From: a bacterium
Lineage (GTDB): Bacteria > Planctomycetota > UBA1135 > GCA-002686595
Assembly (NCBI GenBank): GCA_024226735.1
Contig: JAAELL010000540.1
Location: 1-45,954, forward strand
DNA: 45,954 bases
Reading direction: 5' to 3'
Positions 8,646-15,928 of the stretch are shown one piece after another. Position numbers and translations under genes: made by a program. The notes below the pieces were generated by a model that saw only the letters and a list, made by a program, of their open reading frames with translations, was not told the origin of the DNA and ran no database searches. The stretch's first letter is position 1. Each line of letters begins with the position of its first letter.

Positions 8646-10150
8646 GTGGTGGCCTCGCTCGGATCCACGGCCGGCTGGAAAGCGGGCGAAGCGGCGAGCT
8701 CGACCGCCTCGAACAGCGCGCGCGACTTGTGCAGCGTCTCCATGTACTCCTTCTCGGGATCGGAATCGAACACGATGCCCGCACCGGCCTGGAAGTGGAT
8801 CGCGCCGTTCTCGACGACCAGGGTGCGGATCGTGATCGCGACGTCGAGGTTGCCCGAGCCGTCGATGTAGCCGAAGGCCCCCGCGTAAGCACCACGCGTG
8901 TCGCGCTCGAGACCCGCGAGCAGCTCCATCGCGCGCACCTTCGGCGCGCCGCTCACCGTCCCCGCGGGGAAGCTCGCTACGAGCGCGTCGATGCCGTCGC
9001 GATCGTCGGCGAGGGCCGCTTCGACGCGGCTCACCAGGTGCTGCACACGCTGGAAGAGCTCGAGCGTCGCGTGCTCCTTGACGCGCACGGTGCCGATGCG
9101 CGCGACGCGGCCAACGTCGTTGCGCGCGAGGTCGACGAGCATGTCGTGCTCGGCGCGCTCCTTGGGGTCCGCGCGCAGCTCGGCGCCCAGGCGATCATCC
9201 TCGTCCGGGTCGTCCGAACGCGGACGGGTGCCCGCGATCGGGACGACCTGCACGTGCCCGTCCTGAACCGAGACGAGTCGTTCGGGCGAGGAGCCGACGA
9301 GCACGCGACCGTCCGCCTCGAAGAAGAACATGTGCGGCGCCGGGTTCGTCAGTCGCAGCACGCGGTAGAGCGTGAACTCATCCCCCTCGAAGCGCTGCTC
9401 GAAACGCTGCGAGAGGACAGCCTGGAAGATCTCGCCCTGGGCGATCGCCCGCTTCAGCTCGCCGACGCCGGCGAGAAAATCCTCGCGGCTCGTGCACGAG
9501 CGCGGCTCGGGGTCGAGCAGGCGGAACGCCTGCGGCGCGCCGAGCGGCGCGTCGAGGTCCGTCCCGACGCGCTCGGCACGCTCGAGCGCGGCGGCATGAC
9601 CGGCGGCGCCGTCCTCGCACGCGACGACGACGTACAGCTTCTGCGCCGCGTGGTCGAACGCGACGATGTCCCGGTAGAGGTCGAACGTCGCCTCGGGAAC
9701 GCCGTGCGGGTCGTGAGCGGCGCGCGGCACGCGCGGCTCGAGGCTCGAGGCCCACTCGTACGAGAAGAAGCCGATCCAGCCGCCGCAGAAGGGCGGCAAG
9801 CCGGGCGGCGGTGCCGGGGCGGCGTGCTGCGCGACCACCTCGCGCAGCGCCAGGTGCGCGGGCCCCTCCCAGCTCTGCTCCGAGACGGGTCTTTCTGCTC
9901 CGGCGTTCGCGGTGAGCCGGCTGCCGGACGACGCGCCGCGGAAGCTCGCGCTCGGATCGACCGCGACGAACGAGTACCGCGCGAGGCGCGCCGGGCCCTC
10001 GACCGACTCGAGCAAGCAGCCATGGTGCCCGGCCGCGCGCAGGGACTGGTAGACGCGCACGGGCGTGTACAGGTCCGCCGGGCGCACCGTCCAGCACAAC
10101 CGGTAGCGCTCGGCGTCGGCGGGTGTGGAGCGGGACAGGGTCGGGTTCAC
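8642..10150 (-). CDS. trpE: Anthranilate synthase component I
   Basis: TrpE converts chorismate to anthranilate with TrpG. The C-terminal chorismate-binding domain is clear: P-I-A-G-T-R-P-R, E-R-A-E-H-D-M-L-V-D-L-A-R-N-D, S-F-P-A-G-T-V-S-G-A-P-K, and Y-A-G-A-F-G-Y. The frame is open to a TTG at 10186, but that reaches the base of the attenuator hairpin. I prefer GTG 10150 (502 aa, M-N-P-T-L-S-R), about 38 nt after the hairpin; no clear Shine-Dalgarno is visible before either. TrpE is normally the Trp feedback-inhibited step; I did not resolve the inhibitor-binding residues. It is the first structural gene of the operon. Confidence 0.94.
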   Translation of the reverse strand: MNPTLSRSTPADAERYRLCWTVRPADLYTPVRVYQSLRAAGHHGCLLESVEGPARLARYSFVAVDPSASFRGASSGSRLTANAGAERPVSEQSWEGPAHLALREVVAQHAAPAPPPGLPPFCGGWIGFFSYEWASSLEPRVPRAAHDPHGVPEATFDLYRDIVAFDHAAQKLYVVVACEDGAAGHAAALERAERVGTDLDAPLGAPQAFRLLDPEPRSCTSREDFLAGVGELKRAIAQGEIFQAVLSQRFEQRFEGDEFTLYRVLRLTNPAPHMFFFEADGRVLVGSSPERLVSVQDGHVQVVPIAGTRPRSDDPDEDDRLGAELRADPKERAEHDMLVDLARNDVGRVARIGTVRVKEHATLELFQRVQHLVSRVEAALADDRDGIDALVASFPAGTVSGAPKVRAMELLAGLERDTRGAYAGAFGYIDGSGNLDVAITIRTLVVENGAIHFQAGAGIVFDSDPEKEYMETLHKSRALFEAVELAASPAFQPAVDPSEATT

Positions 10151-10188
10151 GGTTCGAGTCTCGCAGTGGGGTCGCGTGGAATACAAGC

Positions 10189-10220
10189 CGGGCCCCCGAG
10201 ACGGTCGTCTCGGAGGCCCG
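10189..10220 (-). terminator. trp attenuator hairpin
   Basis: On the minus strand a 14-bp stem (10220-10207 with 10202-10189) closes a 4-nt loop, perfect apart from one U-G wobble, followed by the moderately T-rich GCTTGTATT. It lies between the leader peptide gene and trpE. Its 5' arm contains CGGGCCTC (10220-10213), which can alternatively pair with GAGGCCCG at 10289-10282, just after the tandem Trp codons of the leader. The two structures are mutually exclusive, as expected for attenuation. The T-tract is weak, so termination strength is uncertain. Confidence 0.75.
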
Positions 10221-10246
10221 TGAGCGGATCTGGAAGCACGTTCGGG

Positions 10247-10327
10247 CTACGCGGGCGTGCCCCAAGGCTTCCGGGAGCTCCCGGGCCTCGATCGCCACCA
10301 CCATCGCGCGTTCGCCAGATTGGTCAT
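10247..10327 (-). CDS. trpL: trp operon leader peptide with three tandem Trp codons
   Basis: A 26-codon minus-strand ORF beginning M-T-N-L-A-N-A-R-W-W-W and ending with TAG at 10247-10249. Three consecutive TGG codons occupy 10303-10295 and a fourth is at 10264-10262. Trp is the rarest amino acid, so W-W-W in a short ORF directly upstream of trpE is strong evidence for a regulatory leader peptide. Ribosome stalling here when charged tRNA-Trp is scarce would change folding of the downstream RNA. A weak GAAG lies just before the ATG. Possible promoter boxes TTCAGT-N17-TATTTC lie upstream (about 10395-10365), at low confidence. The 116 nt between this and the next gene contain no other ORF. Confidence 0.82.
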   Translation of the reverse strand: MTNLANARWWWRSRPGSSRKPWGTPA

Positions 10328-10443
10328 GTCTTCACGTATACGTGGGGACCGCTTGTAGGGAAAGCTGCCTCTCTGAAATATCTGAATGGTGTCAGCGACT
10401 GAAGCACGGGAACGTCAGGCACGGGCGCGGCTTCGCACCGTCC

Positions 10444-10926
10444 TCAGGCGGCCTCGCTTCGCTCCCCTGATTCGGCTTCGGGCGTCTCGACCTGTCCACC
10501 CTTCGCTTCCGCGACGCCACGCTCGTACTCGCTCACGAGCGCGGTGTTGATGAGCTCGCACAGCCCCTTGAGCTGATCCTTCTCGCGCAGGCGACACGGT
10601 CCGGGCTGCTGCCCTTCCGAAACCTCCGTCAAGTGGCGCTCGAATCGATACAGGGGTCCGGCGATCTTGAACGTCGCGCGAACGCCGATCAGGAAGAGCG
10701 CCGGAAGGACGAGACCGAGCGAGATCAAGAGCGCGCGGCCCAGGATCGTGGGGATCTCGCCCGCGAGGTCCGTCCCGCCGTTGGGTAGGGCGTTCGCCGT
10801 CTCGCCCAGCACCGCGCCGAGCACGAGGAACTGCGCGAGCAGGGCGAGGAGCGTCAAACCGGCGAAGGCGCCGATGAGACGCAGCTGGAGAGCAGGCTGG
10901 ATGAGCTTGGTGCGGCGTTGCTTCAT
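10444..10926 (-). CDS. Two-TM membrane protein with HAMP-like segment
   Basis: 160 aa with two hydrophobic helices (residues ~18-42 and ~63-86) separated by a ~20-residue external loop. A short cytoplasmic segment (R-A-T-F-K-I-A-G-P-L-Y-R-F-E-R-H-L ... L-K-G-L-C-E-L-I-N) resembles the linker and first helix of HAMP/methyl-accepting signal proteins. There is no output domain; the tail is acidic and low-complexity. Membrane location is seen; a sensing or pilus-accessory role is only inferred from its place 7 nt after two pilin-like genes. Confidence 0.7.
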   Translation of the reverse strand: MKQRRTKLIQPALQLRLIGAFAGLTLLALLAQFLVLGAVLGETANALPNGGTDLAGEIPTILGRALLISLGLVLPALFLIGVRATFKIAGPLYRFERHLTEVSEGQQPGPCRLREKDQLKGLCELINTALVSEYERGVAEAKGGQVETPEAESGERSEAA

Positions 10927-10933
10927 GTGGGGA

Positions 10934-11548
10934 TCACTCGGTGACGCGTGTTGGGTTGCGGCAGGTCACGGTCGTCTCGACGGTCTTGGTGGAGACCTCG
11001 TCTCCATCACCGCGGCGTTCAAGGGTCAACCGAATCGTCACGGCGCGCCGGTCGATGACGAAGCTGAGACCCTTCTCGTCGATCACGCCGTTGCCGTTGT
11101 CGTCCATGCCGTTGGGGATCTCGCCTTCGAGGAAAGGAGCGACGAGGTTGCTCCAGGCGATGCTGCGTTCGTCCGGCTCGCCCGGCATGACGACCCAGGA
11201 CAGCTTGCCCGTCTCGAGATCGACCCCGATGCGCTCGGGTTCGCCGAGCACGACCTCACCGTCCTCGACGCCCAGGTTCACCCGGTAGGTGATCTCGGTG
11301 CTGTCGAACGGCGGTGCGAACGTCGGGGCCAGCGTCTCCTCGTAGGCCTCCATGACCGTGCGCCCGATGCGCGTGAGCACGGTGCGCGCCTTGCTCTCGA
11401 GCACGACGTCGGTCATCTCCGTCTCGCTCGCTGCGCCCATTTCGCGCAGAGCAAAGACAGCTTTGGCGCCCACGATGACGAGCAGCGTCAACGCGAATAC
11501 GACTTCCAGAAGCGTGAAGCCAGCGGATGTTGTCGCCCCTTTCCTCAA
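10934..11548 (-). CDS. Type IV pilin/pseudopilin-like protein (prepilin N-terminus)
   Basis: 204 aa. The N-terminus carries the prepilin peptidase/methylation motif A-G-F-T-L-L-E-V-V followed by a single hydrophobic helix, with cleavage expected after Gly10. The rest is a polar globular domain with a D-x-N-x-N-G-V-I-D Ca-binding-like loop (G-M-D-D-N-G-N-G-V-I-D-E). The start is TTG at 11548, overlapping the previous stop (TTGA). It is probably a minor pseudopilin of a type II secretion or type IV pilus-like system. No assembly ATPase or prepilin peptidase is in the window. Confidence 0.8.
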   Translation of the reverse strand: MRKGATTSAGFTLLEVVFALTLLVIVGAKAVFALREMGAASETEMTDVVLESKARTVLTRIGRTVMEAYEETLAPTFAPPFDSTEITYRVNLGVEDGEVVLGEPERIGVDLETGKLSWVVMPGEPDERSIAWSNLVAPFLEGEIPNGMDDNGNGVIDEKGLSFVIDRRAVTIRLTLERRGDGDEVSTKTVETTVTCRNPTRVTE

Positions 11549-12126
11549 GTCCCCATCTCCACTAGTACGGTGTGCAACTGAAAAACCCGATCGCCGAACC
11601 GCCCCTGCCAGCGCACGCGCACGTGCACGGGCAACAGCGTGACGTCGCCTCGGTGATCGCGGTCGTCGACGACGCTATCGCCGTTGAGGTCGCGCGGCGT
11701 GCCCAGGTCGGTGTTGTTCGAGTCCTCGCGCAGCTGCCAGTCCGGCACGGCCTCCGTGCCGATGTTGAGCACGGGCAGAAGCACCTCGCCGACGAACGTG
11801 ACGCCCTCGATCGGAGTGAGTCCCTCGACCTGGAACGTGTCCCCCGGCGCCGTCCCCGGACCGCCCGGGTCGTCGAACGGGTCGGCGTTGTACAGGAGAA
11901 AGAGGTCGGTCAGCTCTTCGTTGCGCAGTCGCTCCAGCAGATCCTGAGCCGAGCCCGAGGCACGCGCCGTCTCGACGTTGATCTGACGCTGCCTCGAACC
12001 CGCGATGACCATGCTCAGGAACATGCTCCCCGCCAACAGAACGATCGGCAGTGCGATCGCAACTTCAATCATGGTGAAGCCGGCACGCTCATGACGTCGT
12101 CGATTCTGGCGCAGGTGCGATCTCAT
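11545..12126 (-). CDS. Type IV pilin/pseudopilin-like protein, PilV/PulJ style
   Basis: 193 aa. A basic leader is followed by R-A-G-F-T-M-I-E-V-A-I-A-L-P, the class III signal cleaved by prepilin peptidase, with the conserved Glu at +5. A hydrophobic helix and a globular domain containing D-L-N-G-D-S-V-V-D-D follow. It is the first gene of a three-gene overlapping unit running down to 10444. The upstream 117 nt contain a G8 run (12137-12144) but no gene. Confidence 0.8.
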   Translation of the reverse strand: MRSHLRQNRRRHERAGFTMIEVAIALPIVLLAGSMFLSMVIAGSRQRQINVETARASGSAQDLLERLRNEELTDLFLLYNADPFDDPGGPGTAPGDTFQVEGLTPIEGVTFVGEVLLPVLNIGTEAVPDWQLREDSNNTDLGTPRDLNGDSVVDDRDHRGDVTLLPVHVRVRWQGRFGDRVFQLHTVLVEMGT

Positions 12127-12243
12127 CTATGGTTCACTCGCGGGGGGGGAGGAGCGCTGATTGATCGTCAAGAACGCGTCGCCAAGTTCAGTCCAAAGCG
12201 GGTCCTGATGGCAGAACCGAATGGCACGCTTCCCATCCTCTGG

Positions 12244-13142
12244 CTAGCGTCCTGTCCTTTGGCGCCCCGTATCGAGACTGCACCCGACGCTCACCGGCCG
12301 GCCCCCTCGACAACGATGTCGGGGAGCCCGACCAGGCAGATGATCCCCGACGCCCCCATCTCGGGTGTGACTCGCCCCCACGAGCGACCAATCGACCGCG
12401 ACGCGGCCCGCGGGGTCAGCGAGTGCCCCGTGCTTGACGGCGTTGGTCGTCAACTCGTGCAACGCGATCCCGACCGGCGTGGTCGACGAGGATCGAATCC
12501 GGACATCCGGGCCAGTGGCGACGACGCGGGTCGGCGCCGATCCCGAATAGGGGCCCGTCACGCCGGACAGGATGCGGTCGAGCGCGACGTCCTTCCACTT
12601 GACGGCCGCCAGCGTCTCGTGCGTGCGCGCGAGGGCGTGGATGCGTCCGCTGAAGGCCTGCTCGAAGTCTGCGACCGATTCGCCCCGCCCCATCGACTGC
12701 TGAGCGATCGCGAGAACTCCAGCGAGGTTGTTCTTCACGCGATGGTCGAGCTCGCGCATCAGCAGCGCCTGGCGCTCCTCGACCCGCAACCGTTGACTGA
12801 TGTCGCGCCCGACCAGCTGCACCGCGCGGGTACCGTCGATCGTGACCACTCCGGCCGAGATCTCGGCATCGAACGCCGTGCCACTCGCGTGCACCATCTT
12901 CTCGATGCGACGCGGCCGGGCGAGTTGGCGTACGCGAAGTGTCCCGCACGAACGATGAAGATCGCATCGTGTAGGCTCTCGACCAGCGTGCGGTAGCGCT
13001 CCGCGGTCTCCAGGTGGGCGGTCTCGGCTGCCCGGCGCGCGGTGACGTCTTGCGAGATCCCCGCGAGGCGCGTGACCGTGCCGTCCTCGTCGCGAACCGG
13101 AAACCCTCGGTCGCGGGACAAGACCGCAACTGTCTGCATCAC
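12244..13142 (-). pseudogene. Decayed PAS-domain HWE/HisKA_2-type sensor histidine kinase
   Basis: Two overlapping minus-strand frames make up one broken gene. The first (13142 to ~12930) encodes a PAS C-terminal end (G-I-S-Q-D-V-T-A-R-R-A-A-E) and the start of a second PAS (Y-R-T-L-V-E-S-L-H-D-A-I-F-I-V ... F-A-Y-A-N-S-P-G). The second (12897 down) resumes late in that PAS (H-A-S-G-T-A-F-D-A-E-I) and continues into the phospho-acceptor box R-E-L-D-H-R-V-K-N-N-L and an ATPase N-box (L-H-E-L-T-T-N-A-V-K-H-G). The middle of the PAS is deleted with a frame change, the ATPase domain degenerates before its G boxes, and the N-terminus stops at a copy of the 12-nt repeat. It cannot be a working kinase as read. 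Confidence 0.8.
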
Positions 13143-13150
13143 ACCACTAG
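13139..13150 (+). repeat. 12-nt partial copy of the 27-nt repeat
   Basis: TCACACCACTAG matches the last 12 bases of the repeats at 114-140 and 17313-17339. It lies between the stop of the esterase (13152) and the truncated 5' end of the histidine kinase pseudogene. On its own 12 nt could be chance, but three copies in the window all sit at gene edges. Confidence 0.45.
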
Positions 13151-13151
13151 G

Positions 13152-14525
13152 TCACTCGCGCGCGAGCCCGAACCAATCGATCGCGCGCTCGAGGGCCCTT
13201 GGAACGAAGAGCGTGTGGCCCTCGTGCTCGAACGCCTCGATCGTCACCGGCAACTCACGCGCGCGAGCGTCCGCGACCAGCTCCGCGAGCCCCTCGTGCG
13301 GAACGACCGGATCCTGGAGGCCGGCCAGCACGAGCACGGGCGTTTCGGCGCGGAAGGCGCGCGCACCCGAGATGCACACGACGCTCGCGATCCGCCGGGA
13401 GCGCACCTTCAAGAGGCCCGCGATCGTCATCCCGCCGAGCGAGTGGCCGATCACGTGCACGCGTTCGGGGTCGACGGGGCAGTCGCGCGCGAGAGCGTCG
13501 AGCAGCGCATCGAAGGCACGCGGGCTCAGTGTGTAGTCGGTCGTCCGCGGGCAGGCGACGACGAAGCGCTCGACCCGCGCCAGCTCGATCAGCCTCCCCG
13601 CCCCACCGGCTTCGTGGAAGAAGTTCTCGTCGCCACCCGCCCCGTGGAACGCGACGACGAGCGGCAGCTTCTCGGAGTTCTTGCGATCGCCGGGTACGAA
13701 GAGCCGCACGGGAAGATCCTGGCTGCCGTGCGCAATCGTGCGCCAGAGGTCCCCGCTGCGCAGGTGGTAGGGATTCCCGCCGGCGACGAGCTGCGCACGT
13801 TCGCCGCGCAATTCCCGTGCGAGCGCCCGCGGTTCGGTCAACTGCTCGATCGACCGGGGCCCGGGATCGCGGACGATCAACTCGACCCGCGAGCGAAAGA
13901 TGCGCACGGCGCCGGCGAGCTCGGGCCCGAGCGCGTCCATCCCCTCGAGCAGAGATGCGCGCACGGCGCCCGCCTCGGAGAACGGCGGCCGCGTCGGGGA
14001 GTACCGGGCGCCTTCCGGCCCGATCACCGCGACCGACGTCGCCTCGCCCTCCGCGAGGGTTCCCGTGAACGCGGCCCGCCCGTCGGCGTCGAACTCGAGG
14101 GTCACGACCCGCTCGCTCGTTTTCGCCGCGCTCTGAAAGCGGATCGGCACCGCGAGGCGCCGCGACGCGACCGAGGGCACGGCAAACAGCGACACGATGC
14201 GCAGCTCTTGCCCGTGTCCGACGTCCAGCCTCAGGCTCGCGAGCGCCTCGAGCACCGACCACTCCGGCGGGTCGTCCAAGCACAGCCAGCGGGCGCGCTC
14301 CATGTGCGTCAGTGCGCTCGCGAAGCGCAGCCCGAAGAAGTCGAGCGAGGCGAGGTCCATCTCGCGGTTGGCGGCGCCCGCCGTCTCGTCGTCGAGACGC
14401 GCGCGCGCCGACGCGAACGTGCCGTCGAGGCGCAGGAACGCGGACGCGAGGTCACGCCGCGCGATCATCACGGGCCCCGGGTCCTGGGCGACCGCGAAGG
14501 CGGCGAGCAGGAGCGCCAGAGGCAT
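13152..14525 (-). CDS. Secreted alpha/beta-hydrolase (esterase/depolymerase-like)
   Basis: 457 aa from ATG 14525, which gives a signal peptide (M-P-L-A-L-L-L-A-A-F-A-V-A-Q) and lies 2 nt after the upstream stop. Residues ~30-250 are an unassigned N-terminal region. The C-terminal half is an alpha/beta hydrolase: oxyanion region A-F-H-G-A-G-G-D-E, nucleophile S362 in V-I-G-H-S-L-G-G, acid Asp in L-A-G-L-Q-D-P-V-V-P, and His in F-E-H-E-G-H-T-L-F. This resembles LpqC/PHB-depolymerase-type esterases; the substrate cannot be told. It is third in a unit with the MBL/rhodanese protein and the aldehyde dehydrogenase. Confidence 0.85.
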   Translation of the reverse strand: MPLALLLAAFAVAQDPGPVMIARRDLASAFLRLDGTFASARARLDDETAGAANREMDLASLDFFGLRFASALTHMERARWLCLDDPPEWSVLEALASLRLDVGHGQELRIVSLFAVPSVASRRLAVPIRFQSAAKTSERVVTLEFDADGRAAFTGTLAEGEATSVAVIGPEGARYSPTRPPFSEAGAVRASLLEGMDALGPELAGAVRIFRSRVELIVRDPGPRSIEQLTEPRALARELRGERAQLVAGGNPYHLRSGDLWRTIAHGSQDLPVRLFVPGDRKNSEKLPLVVAFHGAGGDENFFHEAGGAGRLIELARVERFVVACPRTTDYTLSPRAFDALLDALARDCPVDPERVHVIGHSLGGMTIAGLLKVRSRRIASVVCISGARAFRAETPVLVLAGLQDPVVPHEGLAELVADARARELPVTIEAFEHEGHTLFVPRALERAIDWFGLARE

Positions 14526-14527
14526 CA

Positions 14528-15928
14528 CTACGACGTGCAGCCTTCGCCGACGAGATGACCGAGCTTCGCGTCGGTCCACGCCTCGATGCCACCGGCGACG
14601 TCGATCATGTTGGTGCGCCCCGCCCGCGCGAGCAGGCTGCAGGCCGTCATCGAGCGGTAGCCCGTCTTGCAGTGCACGTAGAGCGGCGCCGCCTCCGGCA
14701 CCTCGCCCAGCCGCGCCTCGAGCTCGCCCAGGGGAACGTGCGTCGCCCCCTCGAGGTGCTGCGTGTCCCATTCGCCAGGCATTCGCACGTCGAGCACCGC
14801 GAGCTCCTCACCCGCCGCGACGCGCCGCGCGAGCTCGGTAGTCGTCGCGCTCTCGATCGCCGACGTCGCGCCGAACGCCGCGCCCCCCCCCTCGAGGAAG
14901 CCGAGCACCCGGTCGAAGCCGATGCGCCCGAGGCGCAGGACGGCGGTCCGCTCGTCCCCCGGATCGGTGACGACGACGATCGGCGCGTCGAACGAGAGAA
15001 GCGTGCCCGCCCAGCTGGCGAACTTCCCGTCGAGCCCGATGTTCACGCTGCCGCAAAAGTGGCCCGCCGCGAAGGCGTCGTTCGAGCGCGCGTCGAGCAC
15101 GGTCGCGCCCGCGGCGTGCGCCTCCTCGAGCTCGGCCAGCTTCAGCGGCCGCAGCGAGGTGTCGATCACGTCGGTGAGGTGCGCGTGGCCGGCCTTGTTG
15201 AGCCCAGCGGTGACAGGGAAGTAGGCGGGAGGTTTCGACAGCCCCGTCGTCAGGGTCGCGACGAACTCCTCCTTCGCCATCGGCTGCAGCGCGTAGTTCA
15301 TCGCGCGCTGCGCTCCGATCGTCGACACCGACTCGCTGGAGAGGTTCTTGCCGCACGCCGACCCCGCGCCGTGCCCGGGGTAGACGAGCGTCTCGTCGGG
15401 CAGCGGGAGCAGCTTGTCGCGCAAGGAGTCGTACAGCATCCCCGCCAGCTCCTGCGAGGTTATGCCCGCCGATGCCATCAGGTCGGGGCGCCCGACGTCG
15501 CCGATGAACAACGTGTCGCCGGTCAGGACCGCATTAGGCTTCGTCGCGTCGACCGCGTCGTCGTACACGAGCAGGCTGATGCTCTCGGGCGTGTGCCCGG
15601 GAGTCTCGAGCACCGCGATGCGCACGTCACCGAACTGGACCTCGTCGCCCTCGGAAAGCGGCGCGAAGTCGTAGTCCGCGGCGGCCCGTGCACCGAGATG
15701 GATCGTCGCGCCCGTGCGCTCGCGCAGCTCGAGGTGCCCAGCGAGAAAGTCCGCGTGGAAGTGCGTCAGAATCACGTGCTGGATCGTGCCGCCGAGGGCC
15801 GCGATGCGCTCCAGGTAGACGTCGACGTCACGCCGCGGGTCGACGACGCAGGCGGTCTTGGTCTTCTCGTCGAACAAGAGGTACGAGGCCTGTGCGAGGC
15901 ATTCGAGGTAGTGCTGTTCGAGGATCAT
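14528..15928 (-). CDS. Metallo-beta-lactamase fold / double rhodanese protein (persulfide dioxygenase-like)
   Basis: 466 aa. Residues 1-~240 form an MBL-fold hydrolase with T-H-F-H-A-D-F-L-A-G-H (H56, H58, D60), E-T-P-G-H-T-P-E-S and V-Y-P-G-H-G, the arrangement of ETHE1/BLH-type glutathione persulfide dioxygenases. Two rhodanese domains follow. The first (~255-350) has no active-site Cys (V-V-V-T-D-P-G-D-E). The second has C420 in Y-V-H-C-K-T-G-Y-R-S and should be a working sulfurtransferase. Sulfide or persulfide detoxification in the cytoplasm is the family role. ATG 15928 overlaps the ALDH stop by 4 nt. Confidence 0.9.
   Translation of the reverse strand: MILEQHYLECLAQASYLLFDEKTKTACVVDPRRDVDVYLERIAALGGTIQHVILTHFHADFLAGHLELRERTGATIHLGARAAADYDFAPLSEGDEVQFGDVRIAVLETPGHTPESISLLVYDDAVDATKPNAVLTGDTLFIGDVGRPDLMASAGITSQELAGMLYDSLRDKLLPLPDETLVYPGHGAGSACGKNLSSESVSTIGAQRAMNYALQPMAKEEFVATLTTGLSKPPAYFPVTAGLNKAGHAHLTDVIDTSLRPLKLAELEEAHAAGATVLDARSNDAFAAGHFCGSVNIGLDGKFASWAGTLLSFDAPIVVVTDPGDERTAVLRLGRIGFDRVLGFLEGGGAAFGATSAIESATTTELARRVAAGEELAVLDVRMPGEWDTQHLEGATHVPLGELEARLGEVPEAAPLYVHCKTGYRSMTACSLLARAGRTNMIDVAGGIEAWTDAKLGHLVGEGCTS

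Noticed and set aside
4276..9599. Long plus-strand frames opposite the trp genes
   Set aside because: They are Arg/Ala/Pro-rich shadows produced by high GC; the minus-strand Trp proteins are fully conserved.
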